A stretch of DNA of 19,326 nucleotides, from assembly GCA_963926275.1 (NCBI GenBank), contig CAWUWP010000093.1:1-19326 (forward strand). The letters are read 5' to 3'. Below are positions 13,935 through 19,326 of this stretch, piece after piece. How positions within the stretch are numbered: the stretch's first letter is position 1; the number at the start of each line of letters is the position of its first letter. The notes under the pieces were generated by a model. It had not been told where the DNA came from and searched no databases. It saw only the letters and a program-made list of their open reading frames with translations. The position numbers and the translations under genes were made by a program. The DNA comes from UBA1858 sp963926275 (GTDB lineage Bacteria > Pseudomonadota > Gammaproteobacteria > UBA4575).

Positions 13935-14318
13935 ATGGAAGAACTAGCCCCCTATAACATTAAAATCAGTGTTGATACTACATACTTAGAATCTCAGTCA
14001 AACAAGACTGATGATAGATACGTATTTGCGTACACGGTAACTATTCAGAATAACGGCGATTTCCCCGCCAAACTACTCACCAGACACTGGGTGATTACTG
14101 ACTCTAACGGTAAAACTCAAGAAGTGCGTGGTGATGGTGTCGTTGGTGAACAGCCACACCTAAAGCCAGGTGAAGGCTTTCAATACACTAGTGGCACTAT
14201 GCTTGAAACACCCGTTGGCACCATGCATGGCAGTTATCAAATGCAAGCAGATGATGGCACTGAGTTTGACGCAGAAATCGAGTTATTTACTTTATCAGCA
14301 CCTCGCGTGCTACATTAG
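13935..14318 (+). CDS. apaG: ApaG protein (DUF525 fibronectin-III-like fold)
   Basis: Small cytoplasmic protein of the ApaG family, 127 residues, matching E. coli ApaG (125) along its whole length: DRYVFAYTVTIQNNG (27-41), LLTRHWVIT (47-55), GDGVVGEQP (66-74), PGEGFQYTSG (78-87), ETPVGTMHGSYQM (91-103) and a closing SAPRVLH. The Gly-rich GxGxxG-like segment is conserved in the family. Its biochemical role is not settled, although it is linked by gene order to apaH. It lies 57 bases after rsmA; that gap contains a 9-T run (13906-13914) without a hairpin. A distant AAGG is the only possible ribosome-binding site. Confidence 0.95.
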   Translation: MEELAPYNIKISVDTTYLESQSNKTDDRYVFAYTVTIQNNGDFPAKLLTRHWVITDSNGKTQEVRGDGVVGEQPHLKPGEGFQYTSGTMLETPVGTMHGSYQMQADDGTEFDAEIELFTLSAPRVLH

Positions 14319-14351
14319 ATTTTTAATTTACACGCCTAATTTCACCTGCCT

Positions 14352-15188
14352 ATGGCTGTCTATGCAATTGGCGACATTCAAGGTTGTTTCAGCGAACTTG
14401 AACAACTCTTAGATAAAATTAAGTTTAATGTTAACCAAGACCAACTTTGGTTTGTTGGTGATTTAGTTAATCGTGGACCTCAATCTTTAGATACCATTCA
14501 ATATATTCGCACTTTAGGCAACTCAGCAAAGTGTGTACTCGGCAATCATGATATTCATTTGATCGCATGTCACGCAGGTGTGCAGTCCTGCAAACCTAAA
14601 AGCTCTCTTAATCAGATTTTGCAGCATCCGCAAGCCGATGAAATTGTTAACTGGTTGCGCTTCCAACCTTTACTCCATCATGATTCAAAGCTTAATTGGT
14701 CAATGGTTCATGCCGGACTAATTCCACAATGGGATTTAGCCACTGCACTAAGCTGTGCAAATGAGGTTGAAACTCAACTAAGAAGTAATCACTATATAAA
14801 GTTCCTTGATCACGCCTATGGAGATTCACCAAATATTTGGGATTCTAAATTGTCTAAGCGAGATCGCTGGCGAGTAATCTTAAATGTATTCACACGTCTA
14901 CGTTTATGCGATAAATATGGTGCGATGAATTTTAGTTACAAAGGCCCGCTAGGAAAACAAGATAAGCACTTACATGCGTGGTTTGATATTGACCGAAAAT
15001 CTGAAGACATGAATATCATCTTCGGACATTGGTCTGCGTTAGGCTTAAAGCAGACTTACAATTTATTAGGCTTAGATACCGGTTGTCTTTGGGGGAATCA
15101 GTTAACAGCTGCTCGCATTGACAGTAACTCTGTCACCTTTCATCAAATTGAGTGTACTACAAAAAAGAAAATTACTAGCGCCGAGTGA
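14352..15188 (+). CDS. apaH: Symmetrical bis(5'-nucleosyl)-tetraphosphatase ApaH
   Basis: Cytoplasmic metal-dependent phosphatase that splits Ap4A into two ADP, removing alarmones made under stress; in E. coli it also removes Np4 caps from RNA. The 278 residues carry the PPP-family phosphoesterase signature: GDIQGC (7-12), GDLVNRGP (36-43) and GNHD (64-67), with downstream histidines in VHAGL and GHWSALG. Length matches E. coli ApaH (280). It starts 33 bases after apaG and ends inside the 3' end of folA on the other strand, with a 14-base tail-to-tail overlap. There is no room for a separate terminator between the convergent transcripts. Confidence 0.96.
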   Translation: MAVYAIGDIQGCFSELEQLLDKIKFNVNQDQLWFVGDLVNRGPQSLDTIQYIRTLGNSAKCVLGNHDIHLIACHAGVQSCKPKSSLNQILQHPQADEIVNWLRFQPLLHHDSKLNWSMVHAGLIPQWDLATALSCANEVETQLRSNHYIKFLDHAYGDSPNIWDSKLSKRDRWRVILNVFTRLRLCDKYGAMNFSYKGPLGKQDKHLHAWFDIDRKSEDMNIIFGHWSALGLKQTYNLLGLDTGCLWGNQLTAARIDSNSVTFHQIECTTKKKITSAE

Positions 15189-15666
15189 AAAACTTAAAAA
15201 TCATACTATGCGGGTTTTTTTCATCCGCTAAATAGGATTGCTCTCGCACCAACTCCCATGCTGACAAGTTAATCTCCGGGAAATATCTATCGCCTTCAAC
15301 CTGTACATCGACATGAGTGATATAGAGCTCATCAGCGATATTTATCGATTGCCGATATATATCTGCTCCACCGATAATGAATAACCTTTCTTCATTGCTA
15401 ACCAACGCCAATCCAACCTCTATACTTGAGACAACGTCACAGCCCTCACAAATCAATTCAGGATCACGCGAAATGATAATATTTTGGCGACCAGGTAATG
15501 GTTTTATCTTCAGCGATTGATAAGTTTTTCGTCCCATCAATATTGGTGACCCTAACGTGGTTCGCTTGAAGTATTGCAGGTCAGCAGGGCAATACCAGGG
15601 AATACTATTGCCTGCGCCAATGACATTCCCCTCGGCGACTGCAACAATAATTGCAACCTTGGTCAT
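15175..15666 (-). CDS. folA: Dihydrofolate reductase
   Basis: Reduces dihydrofolate to tetrahydrofolate with NADPH, the target of trimethoprim. The 163 residues show IIVAVAEGNVIGAGNSIPW at the N-terminus. The catalytic acid is Asp29 in CPADLQYFKR (E. coli Asp27), followed by MGRKTYQSL (44-52), the NADPH-binding PGRQNIIISR (58-67) and IIGGADIY (97-104). Near the active site, residues 25-26 are Tyr-Cys where E. coli has Asn-Leu in the Met20 loop. Last gene of lgt-thyA-folA: its ATG overlaps the thyA stop in an ATGA, implying translational coupling, as no Shine-Dalgarno sequence is seen. Its 3' end converges on apaH, the same orientation as in E. coli. Confidence 0.95.
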   Translation of the reverse strand: MTKVAIIVAVAEGNVIGAGNSIPWYCPADLQYFKRTTLGSPILMGRKTYQSLKIKPLPGRQNIIISRDPELICEGCDVVSSIEVGLALVSNEERLFIIGGADIYRQSINIADELYITHVDVQVEGDRYFPEINLSAWELVREQSYLADEKNPHSMIFKFFTRR

Positions 15667-16457
15667 ATCGCGATTGGCGCAGAAATATGAGGATGTGACT
15701 GATAATCTTTTAACTCAAAATCTTCATAATTAAAATCAAAAATTGAATTTACTTTTCTTGTCACTTCTAACGTGGGTAACGCATAGGGTTCTCTTTGCAG
15801 TTGCAACTTGGCTTGTTGAATATGGTTTTTATACACATGCGCATCGCCAAAGGTATGAACAAATTCACCGACTTGCAAATCTGTCACATGAGCCATCATT
15901 ACCAACAGCAGTGCATAGGAAGCGATATTAAACGGCACGCCTAAAAACACATCAGCACTACGCTGGTATAGCTGACAGGATAATTTTCCTTTCGCCACAT
16001 AAAACTGAAACATTGTATGGCAAGGAGGTAATGCCATTTTATCTATTTCTCCTACGTTCCATGCACTAATGATATGACGACGCGAATAAGGATTTATTTT
16101 TATCTGCTCAATTAAATTAGATAACTGATCGACTGAGTCTCCATTGGCAGTTGGCCATGCACGCCATTGCGCACCATAGACGGGACCCAGCTCACCTTGC
16201 TCATCCGCCCACTCGTTCCAAATATTAACACCCACTTCTTGCAAAGATTTTACGTTGGTCTCTCCGCGTAAAAACCATAACAGCTCGTGAATAATAGATT
16301 TAGTATGAAGCTTCTTTGTGGTCAGCAATGGGAACCCTTCAGCAAGATCGAAACGCATTTGATAACCAAAGGTAGATATGGTCCCCGTACCCGTTCTATC
16401 TTGTTGCTCAACACCATTTTCCAGTACATGTTTAAGCAACGTCAAATACTGCTTCAT
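15663..16457 (-). CDS. thyA: Thymidylate synthase
   Basis: Converts dUMP to dTMP with methylene-tetrahydrofolate, releasing dihydrofolate for FolA. The protein is 264 residues, identical in length to E. coli ThyA, and the nucleophile Cys146 is in LPPCHTMFQFYV at the same position. Also present are the phosphate-binding Arg in QDRTGTGT (19-26), FPLLTTKKLHTKS, HELLWFLRGETN, YGAQWRAW and RRHIISAWN, plus the C-terminal PHISAPIAI closing over the active site. It is joined at both ends by ATGA overlaps, with the lgt stop upstream and the folA start downstream. The three genes should therefore be translated in sequence from one mRNA. Confidence 0.97.
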   Translation of the reverse strand: MKQYLTLLKHVLENGVEQQDRTGTGTISTFGYQMRFDLAEGFPLLTTKKLHTKSIIHELLWFLRGETNVKSLQEVGVNIWNEWADEQGELGPVYGAQWRAWPTANGDSVDQLSNLIEQIKINPYSRRHIISAWNVGEIDKMALPPCHTMFQFYVAKGKLSCQLYQRSADVFLGVPFNIASYALLLVMMAHVTDLQVGEFVHTFGDAHVYKNHIQQAKLQLQREPYALPTLEVTRKVNSIFDFNYEDFELKDYQSHPHISAPIAI

Positions 16458-17248
16458 ACTTTATTCTCAAATACGTTTTTATTAGCTAACCATAACAATA
16501 GAAAACCTGCTGCTATCATTGGCACACTAAGCAACTGTCCCATTGTTAACCAGTTAAATGCGATGAATCCCAGATGGCCATCAGGCTGACGCGCAAATTC
16601 AACAATAAAACGGAAGGCACCATATAAGATGAGGAACCATCCAGAGACAGAACCTGTTGCACGCGGCTTAGCGGAATATACCCATAAAACAATAAACATC
16701 ATCACGCCTTCCAGCATGGCTTGATATAACTGTGATGGATGTCGCTCCAAATTATCCACCAACGGAAATATCATTCCCCAGGCAGACTCGGTTGGTCGAC
16801 CCCACAACTCACCATTAATAAAGTTTCCAATCCTGCCAAAGCCCAATCCTAATGGCACTAATGGCGCAATAAAATCACTTAAGCGAAAAAATCCCCATTG
16901 TCTTTTACTCTGATATAGCCAAGTAGCAATGAGCACACCGATTAGCCCACCATGAAAACTCATACCCCCTTCCCAAATTTTAAATATGTAAAGTGGATTT
17001 GCTAGAAAATGATCAAAGTTATAAAAAATAACGGAGCCGACCCGTCCACCAATAATGACCCCCAACACGGCATAAAATAAGAAGTCACTGACTTGATCTG
17101 GGTGAATAAAACTACCCGCTCTGCGTGCTCGCTTGGTTCCTAGATACCAGAATGCTGCAAAACCACATAGATACATCAACCCATACCACCTCACTGCAAG
17201 TGGGCCAAGTTGGAATATAATTGGGTCAAATTGAGGATGTACTAACAT
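16454..17248 (-). CDS. lgt: Prolipoprotein diacylglyceryl transferase
   Basis: Inner-membrane enzyme that transfers diacylglycerol from phosphatidylglycerol to the lipobox cysteine of prolipoproteins, the first step of lipoprotein maturation. The 264 residues form about seven membrane segments. Signature regions are RWYGLMYLCGF (20-30), WEGGMSFHGGL (92-102; His99 corresponds to E. coli His103), GLGFGRIGNFINGELWGR (134-151; Arg139 corresponds to Arg143) and YGAFRFIVEFARQPD (209-223). ATG start without an obvious Shine-Dalgarno sequence. It is the first gene of the lgt-thyA-folA operon; lgt-thyA is also paired in E. coli, with folA elsewhere. It is divergent from the DUF255 gene across 114 bases. 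Confidence 0.96.
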   Translation of the reverse strand: MLVHPQFDPIIFQLGPLAVRWYGLMYLCGFAAFWYLGTKRARRAGSFIHPDQVSDFLFYAVLGVIIGGRVGSVIFYNFDHFLANPLYIFKIWEGGMSFHGGLIGVLIATWLYQSKRQWGFFRLSDFIAPLVPLGLGFGRIGNFINGELWGRPTESAWGMIFPLVDNLERHPSQLYQAMLEGVMMFIVLWVYSAKPRATGSVSGWFLILYGAFRFIVEFARQPDGHLGFIAFNWLTMGQLLSVPMIAAGFLLLWLANKNVFENKV

Positions 17249-17362
17249 AGCGCGAATATTAACATGCTCGAATTAATATGTTTTAGTGGTATACACCTTT
17301 GGCACTAGATACATTAATTTTGTTGCTAGTTATAGTTAAAATTAAACATATAGAGCATAGCC
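17249..17362. promoter_or_regulatory. Divergent promoter region between lgt and the DUF255 gene
   Basis: 114 very AT-rich bases must hold promoters for both directions. For the rightward gene TAAAAT (17337-17342) is a 5/6 match to a -10 box about 20 bases before the ATG, but its -35 is poor. For lgt no hexamer pair is convincing. I see no terminator or clear operator. Confidence 0.4.
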
Positions 17363-19326
17363 ATGTCTAAAAATCATCTAATCAGTGAAACCAGCCCTTA
17401 CTTATTGCAGCATGCTGATAATCCAGTGCAATGGTATCCGTGGGGCCCCGAGGCATTGCAAAAAGCCCAGCAAGAAAATAAGCCCATTTTATTATCAATC
17501 GGCTATTCCGCCTGCCATTGGTGTCATGTTATGGCACACGAATCATTTGAAGATGAGCAGAGCGCAGCGCTTATGAATGAGCTATTTATTAACATTAAAG
17601 TCGACCGCGAAGAACGCCCCGACATCGACAAGATCTACCAGACAGCTCAGTATTTGCTCACCCAACGCACTGGAGGCTGGCCACTCACGATGTTTCTAAC
17701 ACCTAATGACCATATGCCTTTTTTTGGTGGCACCTATTTCCCTAATCAAGCTCGTCACGGGCTACCTGCCTTCAAAGATTTATTGCAACACATTGCCAAG
17801 GCATACCATGACAAACCCAATGAAATTGAAAAACAGAATGAGTCACTACAAGATGTTTTAAAAAACATCTATCAATCTACTCATGCACCCGTTTGCTTAG
17901 ACAATAGTATTTTAAAAGCGGCAAAAGATCAGTTACTCGAAACGTTCGATGACCAGCATGGCGGTTTCGGTAAGGCACCAAAATTCCCACACCCATCTAA
18001 TATCGAATTTCTATTACGCTACTGGCACTTAACTAAGCAACTCGGTAAAGAAGACAAAAAAGCATTACATCCTGCGCTATTTACATTAGAAAGTATGGCA
18101 AGTGGCGGTTTATTTGATCATGTCAGTGGAGGATTCTGCCGTTACTCAGTGGATGACTACTGGATGATTCCTCACTTTGAAAAAATGCTTTATTACAATG
18201 GGCCTCTACTGCATTTATATGCTCAAGCTTTCCAAGCTACCAACGAGAATTGTTTCAAAACTACGGCCGTTGAAACAGCACAATGGATCATGCGTGACAT
18301 GCAATCTCCTCAAGGTGGTTATTATTCTTCTTTCGACGCTGACTCTGAAGGCGTTGAGGGGAAATTTTATGTCTGGGAGCAACAACAATTAGAAACTTTA
18401 TTAACTGAGCAAGAATATGCACTTGTCAATCTTCGCTTTGGCATTGACCGTGGTCCAAATTTTGAAGACAAGTTTCATTTACATGTATTCGCTAGCATAG
18501 AAGAATGTGCACAAGAGTTATCGTTAGATAATACTGAATGTGTCAATCTATGGCGGAAAGTGCGAGAAAAACTATATGCTCAGAGAATAACGCGAATTGC
18601 TCCCGGCAGAGATGACAAAGTACTTACCAGCTGGAATGCATTAATGATAAAAGGCTTGTTGACGGCGAGCCGCGTTTTCAATAACGACGAATACTTCACT
18701 TCAGCACAACGGGCTCTGCAATTCATACATTCTGACATGTATCAGCATGGTCGTTTATTTGCTACTTATAAAGACGGAAAAGCACATCTCAATGCATACC
18801 TAGATGATTATGCTTTTTTACTTGATGCTGTTCTTGAGTATTTGCAAACACACTGGGATAGTGATTACTTACAATTTGCAATCGAACTTGCTGACATATT
18901 GCTAGATCAATTTGAAGACACTGGTTATGGTGGGTTTTATTTTACTGCCAATGATCACGAGTCACTTATACAAAGACCCAAAGTTACATCTGATGAAGCC
19001 ACACCTTCAGGTAATGGCATTGCCGCTTATGCGCTACTTAGATTAGGTCACTTACTTAATAACCCTAAATATCTGCAAGCAGCAGAACGAACACTAGAAT
19101 ATGCCAGTCAACAAATCACAACGACACCGATAGCTCATGCTTCTTTATTGCGTTGCAGCGAAGAGATTAACAATCCACCAACAACAATTATAATTCGAGG
19201 CAGTACTGATGAATTAAAGCAATGGCAAAAAATTTGCCAGCAATCATTCAGCCCTCAAACAATGACATTTGCAATTCCGGACGATGCGCAAAACTTACCT
19301 AAAGCTTTGAAAAGTAAATCTTCTAA
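17363..19326 (+). CDS. Thioredoxin-domain protein, DUF255 / YyaL-SSP411 family (3' end cut by the window)
   Basis: An ATG at 17363 opens a frame that stays open to the window end, 654 complete codons without a stop. The N-terminal thioredoxin-like domain is unmistakable: NHLISETSPYLLQHADNPVQ at 4-23, SIGYSACHWCHVM with the redox pair Cys51/Cys54 (CHWC), KVDREERPD (79-87), GGWPLTMFLTP (104-114) and GGTYFP. From about residue 175 follows a long (alpha/alpha)6-barrel-like region resembling N-acylglucosamine 2-epimerase and glycosidase folds, with GGFGKAPKFPHP, the HFEKMLYYN segment and RDDKVLTSWNALM (about 414-426). Family members are typically about 670-750 residues, so little is missing. There is no signal peptide, hence cytoplasmic. 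The function of bacterial members is not established. A weak AGAG precedes the start. Gene presence and family certain; role unknown. Confidence 0.93.
   Translation, partial: MSKNHLISETSPYLLQHADNPVQWYPWGPEALQKAQQENKPILLSIGYSACHWCHVMAHESFEDEQSAALMNELFINIKVDREERPDIDKIYQTAQYLLTQRTGGWPLTMFLTPNDHMPFFGGTYFPNQARHGLPAFKDLLQHIAKAYHDKPNEIEKQNESLQDVLKNIYQSTHAPVCLDNSILKAAKDQLLETFDDQHGGFGKAPKFPHPSNIEFLLRYWHLTKQLGKEDKKALHPALFTLESMASGGLFDHVSGGFCRYSVDDYWMIPHFEKMLYYNGPLLHLYAQAFQATNENCFKTTAVETAQWIMRDMQSPQGGYYSSFDADSEGVEGKFYVWEQQQLETLLTEQEYALVNLRFGIDRGPNFEDKFHLHVFASIEECAQELSLDNTECVNLWRKVREKLYAQRITRIAPGRDDKVLTSWNALMIKGLLTASRVFNNDEYFTSAQRALQFIHSDMYQHGRLFATYKDGKAHLNAYLDDYAFLLDAVLEYLQTHWDSDYLQFAIELADILLDQFEDTGYGGFYFTANDHESLIQRPKVTSDEATPSGNGIAAYALLRLGHLLNNPKYLQAAERTLEYASQQITTTPIAHASLLRCSEEINNPPTTIIIRGSTDELKQWQKICQQSFSPQTMTFAIPDDAQNLPKALKSKSS

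Noticed and set aside
15185..15225. A GCGG...CCGC hairpin with a T-run near the apaH/folA junction, as a terminator
   Set aside because: The stem is only 4 bp, the T-run is in the loop rather than after the stem, and it is within the folA coding sequence.

Overview
The window reads as a piece of chromosome from an AT-rich gammaproteobacterium. The core is the lptD-surA-pdxA-...-rsmA-apaG-apaH cluster with folA convergent to apaH, the arrangement known from E. coli and relatives. The lgt-thyA pair and a PEP-CTERM-like C-terminus at the left edge also fit a gammaproteobacterium. I cannot place it below class level from the sequence alone. I see no insertion sequence, integrase, tRNA, rRNA or CRISPR array.

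Left part (1-6554): the 3' end of a probable PEP-CTERM-type surface protein runs rightward and overlaps, tail to tail, a leftward run of four genes. In transcription order these are a membrane fusion protein, an RND efflux permease, a P-loop kinase-like protein of unknown function, and a homoserine O-acyltransferase (MetA/HTS family). The first two form an export pump that would need an outer-membrane channel encoded elsewhere. The last two, 17 bases apart, look like a second functional pair.

Middle (6665-12615): divergent from the pump lies lptD (LPS insertion at the outer membrane), overlapped by surA (periplasmic chaperone for outer-membrane proteins), then pdxA (vitamin B6 synthesis). Three closely spaced genes follow that are not part of the E. 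coli arrangement: a periplasmic one-heme DUF3365 protein, a small FMN-binding split-barrel protein and an exported protein I do not recognise. Next come about 480 bases with no convincing gene but several inverted repeats and a consensus -10 box.

Right part (13098-19326): rsmA-apaG-apaH (rRNA dimethylation, ApaG, Ap4A hydrolysis) meets a leftward lgt-thyA-folA operon whose genes are joined by two 4-base ATGA overlaps. Thymidylate synthase produces dihydrofolate and dihydrofolate reductase recycles it, so their coupling makes metabolic sense. Divergent from lgt, a nearly complete DUF255/YyaL-type thioredoxin-domain gene is cut off by the window end.

The best places to look for something new are the three-gene block between pdxA and rsmA, the dyad-rich gap after it, and the kinase plus acyltransferase pair. 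Most of the remainder is well-known housekeeping. A feature of the whole window is that very few genes have a recognisable Shine-Dalgarno sequence.
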